From Galactobacillus timonensis (GTDB lineage Bacteria; Bacillota_I; Bacilli_A; Erysipelotrichales; Erysipelotrichaceae): a stretch of 64,000 nt of DNA. Where the stretch lies: assembly GCF_900240265.1 (NCBI RefSeq), contig NZ_LT964739.1, forward strand, positions 1,510,664-1,574,663. Direction: 5' to 3'. The position numbers were made by a program, and so were the translations under genes. The notes beneath the pieces were generated by a model. That model ran no database searches, had not been told where the DNA came from, and saw only the letters and a list, made by a program, of their open reading frames with translations. The number at the start of each line of letters is the position of its first letter. Position 1 is the first letter of the stretch. This document shows positions 53,369 to 61,253 of the stretch, piece by piece.

Positions 53369-53788
53369 ATGAACCTGTTTACATTAAGTGCCTATGAGAC
53401 AACAGCTGAGCAGTTTTTCGAAACGCTGAAGAAACAGAATGCAGATCTTGTACTCGATGTGCGGCTGCGCAATACGAATCAGCTGTGCGGATTTACGAAG
53501 GAAAAGGATCTTGCCTATTTCGTACATAACATCGTTGGTGCTCAGTATGTGCATGATCTGCGGTTTGCGCCTGACTCGGATCTCTTGGATGCCTATACGA
53601 AACATGTCGTTGACTGGAACGGATACCGTCAGGCGTACCTGAGCGAGATGGAAGAGCGCAATGCGCGCCGCATCTTCACAGAGGATTATCGCAGATATGC
53701 GAGCATATGTATTCTCGGGACCGCTACCGTCCACCGCCGCAGTCACAGCGAAGCACTGCTGGAGTATCTGAATAAGGAAGCAGGGTAA
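53369..53788 (+). CDS. DUF488 family protein
   Basis: 139 residues. DUF488 pattern: FTLSAYETTAEQFFETLKK, VLDVRLRNTNQLCGF with a conserved Arg pair, and ICILGTATVHRRSHSEALLEYL near the end. Function unknown; some relatives are linked to nucleic-acid or sugar metabolism. Convergent with a Crp/Fnr gene 5 bp away. Confidence 0.78.
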   Translation: MNLFTLSAYETTAEQFFETLKKQNADLVLDVRLRNTNQLCGFTKEKDLAYFVHNIVGAQYVHDLRFAPDSDLLDAYTKHVVDWNGYRQAYLSEMEERNARRIFTEDYRRYASICILGTATVHRRSHSEALLEYLNKEAG

Positions 53789-53793
53789 TCCCT

Positions 53794-54516
53794 TCACTCG
53801 TCCCGTTTGGGCGGGACGCGAAGATAGAAGTGGTTCTTCTGATAATCGATGATTCCTTCAGACTTGAGCCTGGAAAGTTCGCTGGACAGTGCGCTGCGAT
53901 CGGCATTGAGATAGTCTGCCAGCTGCTGGCGGTCGAAGGGAATATCAAAATAGGAACGGTGCTGGCGTAGGGATTCTGCCGAAAGATAGGACAGAATCTT
54001 GTCACGAAGCGAATGCTGCGTGATGTACGTCAGCTTTTCGTTAAGGTGCAGATTCCGCTGGGCCAGCAGGGCAACAAGATTCTCAATCAGACGTGTATGG
54101 AAGGGACAGGCGGATGCGCACATCTGCAGCATTTTTTTGAGATCAAGCCGCAGAATGGATGTTTCTTCATCGGCCTGTACGCTGACATTCAGGACACTGT
54201 CATTGACGGCCGCATAGCTTTCACCGAAGAGATCACCCGGCTCCAGAGCGGAAACGATGTGACGCGTACCCCAGTAATCCCAGCGCTCCACATGGGCGCT
54301 TCCGGAAAGGATGAGGCCGGAGGAATCAATCGGATTGCCTGCCCGTAAGATCCAGTCCCCCTTGTCATAGAACTGTTTGTGGGCATTGAGACAGGGCAGA
54401 AGAGTCTCGAGCTGTGCTTCTGTGATGCCTTTAAAGAGGCGGGACTGATGAAGAACCGCAATATCCCGCTTGGTGATTGTCTTTGGATCCTCGTGGACTG
54501 TGTCGTTCTTCTTCAT
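53794..54516 (-). CDS. Crp/Fnr-family transcription regulator
   Basis: 240 residues from ATG 54516; TATAAT at about 54543-54548 (minus strand) fits a promoter just upstream. It has a cyclic-nucleotide-binding-like beta barrel (DSSGLILSGSAHVERWD, EPGDLFGESYA), dimer helix, and C-terminal HTH_Crp (DRQQLADYLNADRSALSSELSRLKSEG). No iron-sulphur Cys cluster as in Fnr is evident (the Cys in CASACPF are not at the N-terminus). Signal unknown. It may control the divergent alcohol dehydrogenase. Confidence 0.84.
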   Translation of the reverse strand: MKKNDTVHEDPKTITKRDIAVLHQSRLFKGITEAQLETLLPCLNAHKQFYDKGDWILRAGNPIDSSGLILSGSAHVERWDYWGTRHIVSALEPGDLFGESYAAVNDSVLNVSVQADEETSILRLDLKKMLQMCASACPFHTRLIENLVALLAQRNLHLNEKLTYITQHSLRDKILSYLSAESLRQHRSYFDIPFDRQQLADYLNADRSALSSELSRLKSEGIIDYQKNHFYLRVPPKRDE

Positions 54517-54692
54517 CGCTGTCAGCTTTCGTCTTTCTTTATGCATTATAGCCGATGACCCTGGTGGTGGCTGCTACACAAGCAGAGACGGGAAACCAAA
54601 ACGGCGGGGAGTATTTGCCGCAATGAAGATGTTATTGATGCGATGGTGGATGCTAAGATGAGGAAAATTCAAAAGAATGCGGGAGGCTGAAT

Positions 54693-55844
54693 ATGGCTAG
54701 AGAATTTCTTGTTCCGGGACACATCATCACGGGGGCGGGAGCGCTGGATGCGGCAGAGAAGATCTTCCCAACGATGGGGAAGAAGGCACTGGTTGTCACA
54801 GATCCGGTAATGATCAAGCTTGGCAACTGTGCAAAGGTGGAAGCGGCACTGAAGCAGAAACACGTTCCGTATGCTGTTTATTCCGATATCGTCGGTGAAC
54901 CGAACAATATCATGATTGAAAACGGACTCCGGAAGTATCGGGAAGAAGGCTGCGACTTCCTCATTGCGATCGGTGGAGGCAGCTGCCTGGATTCGATGAA
55001 GGCCATCGGTGCCCTGGCTGTGAACGGCGGGGATATCGCTGACTTCTTTGGGAAGACGATCGATGTTGAGATGCCGCCGATGGCTGCGATCCCGACGACG
55101 GCAGGAACCGGGTCGGAAGCGACGCAGTTCACGATCATCACCGATACGCGCAAAGATATAAAGATGCTGCTGAAGGGACCGAAGCTGATACCTTCGCTGG
55201 CTGTCATTGATCCGCAGTTTACGATGACCGCGCCGCCCGCGGTGACGGCCAATACGGGCCTGGATGCGCTGTGCCATTGTGTTGAGGCCTATACGTCGCG
55301 CAAGGCGCAGACACTGTCTGATACCTTCGCTGTTTCGGCGGTAAAGCGTATCTTCGCCAATCTTCCGACAGCCTATCATGACGGCTCCAACCAGGAGGCA
55401 CGCATTCAGATGTCGGTTGCGGCTTTGGAGGCGGGCATTGCCTTCAACAATTCTTCCGTTACTCTCATTCATGGCATGAGCCGTCCGATCGGAGCCCTCT
55501 TCCATGTGGCACACGGACTTTCCAATGCGATGCTGATGAACGTATGTCTGACATTTGCTCTGCCGGGTACGTATGATCGCTTCGGTGATCTTGGCCGTGC
55601 AATCGGTGTGGCCGATGCTTCGGATACGGATCAGGCGGCAGCGGAAAAGTTCCTGGATGCGTTGAAGAAGCTGGTCGCCGAGATGGAAATTCCGACGCCG
55701 GAAGCGTATGGCATTGATCGTGAAACCTTCATGAATGCCATCCCGAAGATGGCACATGATGCGATGGAAAGCGGCAGTCCGCAGAATACGATCCGTGATA
55801 TCACAGTTGAGCAGGTCTCAGATCTCTACCGTCAGCTGTGGTAG
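54693..55844 (+). CDS. Iron-containing (type III) alcohol dehydrogenase
   Basis: 383 residues. NAD-binding GGGSCLDSMKAIG near residue 95, metal ligands in GLDALCHCVEAY and in LIHGMSRPIGALFHVAHGLSNAM (His residues spaced as in FucO/AdhB). It interconverts alcohols and aldehydes during fermentation; substrate unknown. GGGAGGCTG precedes the ATG. Divergent from the Crp/Fnr gene with about 175 bp between, enough for shared control. Confidence 0.9.
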   Translation: MAREFLVPGHIITGAGALDAAEKIFPTMGKKALVVTDPVMIKLGNCAKVEAALKQKHVPYAVYSDIVGEPNNIMIENGLRKYREEGCDFLIAIGGGSCLDSMKAIGALAVNGGDIADFFGKTIDVEMPPMAAIPTTAGTGSEATQFTIITDTRKDIKMLLKGPKLIPSLAVIDPQFTMTAPPAVTANTGLDALCHCVEAYTSRKAQTLSDTFAVSAVKRIFANLPTAYHDGSNQEARIQMSVAALEAGIAFNNSSVTLIHGMSRPIGALFHVAHGLSNAMLMNVCLTFALPGTYDRFGDLGRAIGVADASDTDQAAAEKFLDALKKLVAEMEIPTPEAYGIDRETFMNAIPKMAHDAMESGSPQNTIRDITVEQVSDLYRQLW

Positions 55845-55853
55845 GATTGGTTT

Positions 55854-56420
55854 ATGCAGGAAGAGATCAAAGTTACGGGCACGGTGCTGAAGACGCCGCG
55901 CCTGATCCTGCGGCCCTTTGAACAGGGGGACCTGCAGGATTTTTATTCCTATGCCAGCGTTGACGGTGTGGGACAGCCGGCCGGCTGGAGTCCGCATCAG
56001 AGTCTGGAAGAAACCCGCCGCATTTTGGATATTTTTCTTGCGCAGAAAATTGATTTTGCGATTGAGGAGAAGGGCAGAGTGATCGGCTCCTTTGGACTTC
56101 ATTCGTATCCGGAGGATAAGTTTCCGCAATTCGATGCTCTGCGTGTAACCAGTATCGGCTATGTGCTGGCAAAGGACCGCTGGGGAAACGGGCTGATGAC
56201 CGAAGCTGGCAGAGCCGTGCTGCAGTGGCTGTTTGAAGAAAAGAATATCGATGTGGTTGTTTGTGGCCATTTCCTGTCGAACCCGCGCTCAGGAAGAGTG
56301 AAAGAAAAACTCGGATTTCGTCCGGCCGTAACCTATCCGATGCATACACGTGCAGGACGGGATGAGATGTGCGAAGAGGGAATTTTGACCCGCGACGAAT
56401 GGGAGAAGGCGAACCACTGA
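55854..56420 (+). CDS. GNAT acetyltransferase (RimJ/RimL type)
   Basis: 188 residues. The start TPRLILRPFEQGDLQDFY is typical of RimJ/RimL-like N-acetyltransferases, with the acetyl-CoA binding segment IGYVLAKDRWGNGLMTEAGRA (R/QxxGxG/A-type loop) and NPRSGRVKEKLGF. The acceptor could be a protein N-terminus, amino acid or drug. It follows the dehydrogenase by 9 bp, in the same operon. The decayed flavoprotein gene begins about 30 bp after its stop. Confidence 0.84.
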   Translation: MQEEIKVTGTVLKTPRLILRPFEQGDLQDFYSYASVDGVGQPAGWSPHQSLEETRRILDIFLAQKIDFAIEEKGRVIGSFGLHSYPEDKFPQFDALRVTSIGYVLAKDRWGNGLMTEAGRAVLQWLFEEKNIDVVVCGHFLSNPRSGRVKEKLGFRPAVTYPMHTRAGRDEMCEEGILTRDEWEKANH

Positions 56421-56451
56421 TGGCGGAAAAAGGGAAAACAAGCCGCCAGCT

Positions 56452-57094
56452 GCAGGCGGAGCCAGTCTTGCAGCTGCGGTATCCGCGGTTCAAAGTGGTG
56501 CAGAGTCGGTCATCATCGTTGAAAAACGGATATTCTTGGCGGCGATACCAACGTCAATGGCGGCATCTACAATACACTGGATGAAGATCTGCAGTCGAAG
56601 GCGGAAATGACGGATGGCAACAAGCAGCTGATTGAAACTGCTCTTGCAGAGACACCGGGCATCGATGAGCATGCGGCTCAGCAGGCAAAGGTAAAGGAAG
56701 AGTATGAAGATTACCTTGCCAGCGGTGATACGGGCATCTTCGATTCGGCAGACTGGTATGCGCAGCAGACATAGAATGGCGGCGACAAGGTAGCCAGCCT
56801 GTCGCTGGTGGAGTATCTTGCGAACAATGCCTATGCCGGCTATCAGTGGCTGGAGGATCTCGGTGCGACGTTCAAGGATGCGATTTCCCAGGGCCCGGGT
56901 TCCCTGTATCCGCGTACGCATGATACGACGACCGGTCTTGGTGCGGAGTTCGTCGATACCTATGCGTATCTGCAGAACAACTATGGAGACAACTGGAAAG
57001 TCTACTACGGTGTGACGGCCGATGAGCTGATCGTTGATACGGTCGTCTATGGCAAGACGGCAGGGGAACAGGCGTCGGCCTATAACCGCGACTG
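56452..57094 (+). pseudogene. Decayed fumarate/urocanate-reductase-like flavoprotein gene
   Basis: Opens with the FAD-binding GGASLAAAVSAV segment and VIIVEK; the frame breaks in an A-run (56522-56526) where one extra A would restore EKTDILGGDTNVNGG. It then runs to an in-frame TAG at 56772-56774 and continues after it (GGDKVASLSLVEYL, WLEDLGATF) to a stop at 57094. Missing are the N-terminal signal/FMN part and the last 200 or more residues. Matches flavocytochrome-c-type fumarate reductases. Several independent lesions mean it is inactive. Confidence 0.78.
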
Positions 57095-57119
57095 AGTTTC
57101 TGTTGACAAAGTAAATATG

Positions 57120-57164
57120 AATGGAGCTGTTGACTACTATTACGTTGCGGCTCCATTTTGTTTT
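57120..57164 (+). terminator. Intrinsic terminator
   Basis: AATGGAGC (57120-57127) and GCTCCATT (57150-57157) followed by TTGTTTT. It separates the pseudogene from the MATE-Wadjet unit; a TATAAT at 57173-57178 follows. Confidence 0.55.
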
Positions 57165-57210
57165 GGGTCTGATATAATCGAGTGCGAGTTTGTGAAAAAA
57201 GGAGGAGATT

Positions 57211-58572
57211 ATGCGTAAATCGGAAACGATGGATATGGTACACGGACCATTGCTCAAGAATCTGTTTATCTTCTCCCTTCCATTGATCGCAAGCTATACG
57301 CTTCAGATTGCGTTCAACGCAGCCGATACCATAGTCGTTGGAAAGTTCAGCGGTGCTGACGGACTGGCTGCCGTCGGCGCGACAACGCCGCTGGTAAATC
57401 TGCTGATTTCTTTGTTTAACGGCATCGCGGTAGGAGCGAATATTGTGATTGCCAATATGATCGGCCGCCAGGATCAGAACAATATCCCGCGGGCAGTTCA
57501 TACCTCATACTGGCTTGCGCTTGCCGGGGGCATTCTTTTGACGGCGCTGGGCTTTTTTTTGAGCGAACCGATGCTCGCAGCAATTTCCACCCCGGCCGAT
57601 ATCATTGACCAGAGCGTGCTGTATATGCGTATTTACTTTGCCGGTTCGCTTCCGCTGCTGATCTATGATTTTGGTTCGGCAATTCTGCGTTCCAAAGGTG
57701 ATACCGTCAGACCGACCGTCTATCTGACGGTAGCCGGAATCCTGAATATCATCCTGAATCTGTACACCGTCATTGTGCTGAAGATGGGCGTTGCCGGCGT
57801 AGCGATTGCGACGGTGATTTCAGAGATCGTTTCCGCCGTTCTTGTTACGGTTTCTCTGATGCGCCAGTCTGATGCGACCAGACTGGAATGGCGTCAGATT
57901 CGTTTAGACCGTCACATCTTCTTCAAAATTATGCGGGTTGGAATTCCTGCCGGTATTCAGAACATGATGTGGTCCGTTTCCAATATTGCGGTGCAGCAGG
58001 CCATGAATACATTCGGCTCCATCGTCGTTGCCGGAAACAGCGCGGCTTTGAATCTGGAAGGCTTTGTCTATGTCTCGATGAACGCGTTTACGGATGCATG
58101 CATTACCTTTACATCACAGGCGGCCGGCGCGCAGGATACGCATCAGGTCCGGCTGGTGATGCGGGTAACACTGATCCTGATGACCATTGCTTCGGCGTCG
58201 ATGGGCATTCTTCTGACCGTGTTCGGCAATTCGCTGCTTCTGCTGTATACCAATGATCCGGATGTCATTGTTGCAGGTATGGTCCGGATGCGCTATGTCG
58301 TTCTGTGGCTGTGGATTAATGCCGTACTGGATATTCCCGCAGCTTCCATGCGCGGCATGGACTACAGCAATACGCCGACAGTCGTTATGATGCTTGGCAT
58401 TGTCGTGGTGCGGCTGATCTATATCGCTACGTTCTGGCGCCTTCATCCGACACTCGAAATGCTGTATTTCTGTTTCCCGCTGTCCTGGGTGATTACGACG
58501 ATTGCGATGTTCATCTTCTGGAAACAAAACTTCGATCATTTCTGCAGAACCTATGGGACTCCGTTAAAATAA
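57211..58572 (+). CDS. MATE-family efflux transporter, upstream of Wadjet genes
   Basis: 453 residues. AAAAGGAGGAG is a strong ribosome-binding site, and TATAAT at 57173-57178 the probable -10. Twelve helices; NpxxD-like start PLLKNLFIFSLPLIASYTLQIAFNAADTIVVG, GVAGVAIATVISE in the first half, and ASMRGMDYSNTP in the second, as in DinF/NorM-type carriers. Only 5 bp separate its stop from jetA, so it is cotranscribed with the Wadjet genes. Whether it has any role there is unknown. Confidence 0.85.
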   Translation: MRKSETMDMVHGPLLKNLFIFSLPLIASYTLQIAFNAADTIVVGKFSGADGLAAVGATTPLVNLLISLFNGIAVGANIVIANMIGRQDQNNIPRAVHTSYWLALAGGILLTALGFFLSEPMLAAISTPADIIDQSVLYMRIYFAGSLPLLIYDFGSAILRSKGDTVRPTVYLTVAGILNIILNLYTVIVLKMGVAGVAIATVISEIVSAVLVTVSLMRQSDATRLEWRQIRLDRHIFFKIMRVGIPAGIQNMMWSVSNIAVQQAMNTFGSIVVAGNSAALNLEGFVYVSMNAFTDACITFTSQAAGAQDTHQVRLVMRVTLILMTIASASMGILLTVFGNSLLLLYTNDPDVIVAGMVRMRYVVLWLWINAVLDIPAASMRGMDYSNTPTVVMMLGIVVVRLIYIATFWRLHPTLEMLYFCFPLSWVITTIAMFIFWKQNFDHFCRTYGTPLK

Positions 58573-58577
58573 AGAAG

Positions 58578-60065
58578 ATGAGTGAAATCGAGCTCTCCCG
58601 GATTAATGAAACCAGCTATTTGAACGCGGATAATGCCGGCCGGTATCGTGCTATTATGCGCGTCTTTTATCATGCGGATGAGCGGATGCAGAATTCACTG
58701 TATCAGGAGGATGTGCTGCGTCTTCTCAAAGAAGAGTTTACGCTGTATCAGGATCTGGACCCTTCCCAGTTGAAGCAGGATCTGGCACAGCTTGTGGCCT
58801 GGGGAAACCTGGAAGCAGTCCAGGATCCCAAGCATGTCTATACGATTGCCGAATATAAAAACAAGCGGTTCCGCTATTCCATTACACCGGCGGCCGTGGA
58901 AGTTGAACGCATGGTCTGGAAGCTGGAAAATCTGCGGCTGCAGTCATCGTCCCTGTCCTCCAATTACTTTGTGCGTCTGGAGAATCAGCTGAAGAACATG
59001 GATCAAATACCATCTATGAATGAAACCGGAGTCAATGACTGGTGGAAATTACTGATGGAAGACTTCCGCTGCATGTACGATAACTATCGTGATTATCTGC
59101 GCGAGTTTTATTCCGGAAACGGTGAAAAGATCCTGAAAAGCGTTGAATTCGTTATTCATAAAGACCGTTTCGTTGCCTATCTGCGTGATTTCATTGTGCA
59201 GCTTCAGCAGCACACGGATCGGATTGCCTTACTGCTGCGACGGCTGGATGAGAATCAGAAACAGAAGATGCTGGAGCGGATTGTGCAGTGTCAGCTGAAT
59301 ATTCCGCATCTAGAGACGGCACAGGATGATACGTATGAGAAGGATCTGCGGGCCCAGATCTTTACCAGCTGGGACAGCCTGGAACACTGGTTCCTGTCCA
59401 AAAACGGGCAGCCGAGTGAGAGCCTGCGCATCCTTGATGTGACCAATGACATCATTGAAAAAATCATTCAGAATGCGGCTTTGATCGTTCAATTGCAGAA
59501 TCACAGACTTTCCCGGCAAAGTGAATATGCCCGCTGGATTGATATGTTTGACCATTGTGCTTCTCTGGAGGATGCGCACTGTCTGTCCGCTTTTCTGTTC
59601 GGCGCAAAGGAGGCACGTCATTTTGCGACGGAAGATGATCGCAGCACCGATTCAATCAACGTTTCAACCAGGGAAGAGGAACCGTTTGTTTACCTTCTTT
59701 CATCGCATTCCCGTACCAGCAGAATCCGCAGCGAACGGGGAGTATATACGGAGAACCGTCTCTTTCAGCAGCAGCGGCGGGAAGAATATCTGGTCCGCAT
59801 GCAGGAAAACCGGAAGGAAATCAAACGCTATATTCATCATCACCGGCTCGTGATTGCGGAGATACCGGATGTGATTTCAGCGGATCTGAGGCAGATGATC
59901 CTGGGCTGGATCGCGAATGCGAATATGTCGATGGAAAAGCGCAGCCATACAGAATTCGGCCAGCGTTATCAGCTGATCCGGGAAGAGGGAGAGTGTGTTC
60001 TGCACTGCCAGGACGGAGATTTGACGATGCCGCGCTATATTCTTGTGTTTGAGGGTGAGGAATGA
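58578..60065 (+). CDS. jetA: Wadjet type II subunit JetA (DUF2397/TIGR02677)
   Basis: 495 residues. Start ALSRINETSYL-like (SEIELSRINETSYLNADNAGRYRAIMR) and FRYSITPAAVEVER match the TIGR02677/DUF2397 family, the kleisin-like subunit of the SMC-type Wadjet complex that cleaves circular plasmids. A long helical middle part (about 130-330) fits the kleisin role. Its stop overlaps the start of jetB (ATGA). AAAGAAG before the ATG is a weak ribosome-binding site, so translation is probably coupled to the MATE gene. Confidence 0.85.
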   Translation: MSEIELSRINETSYLNADNAGRYRAIMRVFYHADERMQNSLYQEDVLRLLKEEFTLYQDLDPSQLKQDLAQLVAWGNLEAVQDPKHVYTIAEYKNKRFRYSITPAAVEVERMVWKLENLRLQSSSLSSNYFVRLENQLKNMDQIPSMNETGVNDWWKLLMEDFRCMYDNYRDYLREFYSGNGEKILKSVEFVIHKDRFVAYLRDFIVQLQQHTDRIALLLRRLDENQKQKMLERIVQCQLNIPHLETAQDDTYEKDLRAQIFTSWDSLEHWFLSKNGQPSESLRILDVTNDIIEKIIQNAALIVQLQNHRLSRQSEYARWIDMFDHCASLEDAHCLSAFLFGAKEARHFATEDDRSTDSINVSTREEEPFVYLLSSHSRTSRIRSERGVYTENRLFQQQRREEYLVRMQENRKEIKRYIHHHRLVIAEIPDVISADLRQMILGWIANANMSMEKRSHTEFGQRYQLIREEGECVLHCQDGDLTMPRYILVFEGEE

Positions 60066-61240
60066 ACAGTCTGCAAGTGCTTCTGGAAAACGAATGGATC
60101 TGCAAGCGGGAGGACCGGGATCTGTATTATGCGGTCCGTCAGGATGTGCCTGCTCTGCAGAAGTTTGTGGCGGAATATCCGGGCTGGCGCCTGGTGGTCA
60201 ATGAACGGCTGATCCGGATGGAAAAAGTCCCTGCTCATGCGCAGCCGTTTATGGGGATTCAGGAGTTTACCGATATCCGTGACTATGAAATGTTCTGCGT
60301 TCTGCTGATCTTTCTGGAGGAGCAGGAAGAGGGGGATCCCTTCTTATTATCGGATTTGACGGATCGCATTCAGGCACAGTTGAAACCATGGCTCAACGTC
60401 GACTGGACCGTTTTTTCCAACCGCCGCAGTCTGATCCGTGTCATGCAGTATGCGGAGAAGATATCCCTTGTCATTCTGCATGAAGGAAACCTGGATTCTG
60501 TTTCCGGAAATACAAGGTTTGAGGTGCTGTATGAAAATACGGGGCTGTCACACTATTTTGCCCTGTCGTATCCGTATGATACGTCTTCCTGTCAAACGGC
60601 GGCGGATTTTGAAACGCTGGCGGCGGACGATGTCAATCTGGATAGGGGACGGATGCGGGTCAACCGTGTCTACCGCCAATTATTGTTATCACCGGCCATG
60701 TACTGGTCTTCAGTCGATGATGCGGATGCCTTGTACCTGCGCAATCAGCGCCGCTTTGTCAGCGGCTATTTGAAGGAGGCTGTAGGAGCACGCCTCGATA
60801 TCCACCGCAATGCGGCCTTCCTGGTTTTTCAGGAAGACGCATCAGCGTTTGGCCGCGAGTTTCCCGATATGTCAACATTATCCGATGTAGTCGTGCTTGT
60901 ATGCGCATGGCTGCGCGAGCAGGATTTGAAGGTAGGGGCGGATGGTACGGCTCAGATCAGTCCGGATGATTTTCAGCAGGCTGTTCAGACCGTCCGCAAA
61001 CAATATGGCGGCGCCTGGAGTAAAGAATATCGGGAAATGGATCTTCCTCTGCTCATCAGCCGCATTCTTTCCTGCATGCAGGGGTGGATGATGGCACGCA
61101 GAGAAGAAACAACGATCCGTCTTTATCCGGCGGTATGGAAGTTTGCAGGAGCCTATCCGGAAGGGGCACGTACCCAGCTGACAGAAGCGGCAAACACGAA
61201 GAAGAAACGGAAGGAATCAGAACAGACAACGCTGTTCTAA
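60062..61240 (+). CDS. jetB: Wadjet type II subunit JetB (DUF2398/TIGR02678)
   Basis: 392 residues. Matches the TIGR02678/DUF2398 pattern: LLENEWICKREDRDLYYAVR at the start, FVAEYPGWRLVVNERLIRMEKVP, DYEMFCVLLIFLEEQEEGD with tandem winged-helix-like KITE domains. JetB is the KITE-type partner in the JetABC loop-extruding motor. It overlaps jetA by 4 nt and is followed by jetC after 13 bp. Confidence 0.85.
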   Translation: MNSLQVLLENEWICKREDRDLYYAVRQDVPALQKFVAEYPGWRLVVNERLIRMEKVPAHAQPFMGIQEFTDIRDYEMFCVLLIFLEEQEEGDPFLLSDLTDRIQAQLKPWLNVDWTVFSNRRSLIRVMQYAEKISLVILHEGNLDSVSGNTRFEVLYENTGLSHYFALSYPYDTSSCQTAADFETLAADDVNLDRGRMRVNRVYRQLLLSPAMYWSSVDDADALYLRNQRRFVSGYLKEAVGARLDIHRNAAFLVFQEDASAFGREFPDMSTLSDVVVLVCAWLREQDLKVGADGTAQISPDDFQQAVQTVRKQYGGAWSKEYREMDLPLLISRILSCMQGWMMARREETTIRLYPAVWKFAGAYPEGARTQLTEAANTKKKRKESEQTTLF

Positions 61241-61253
61241 GGAGGCGGAAGGA

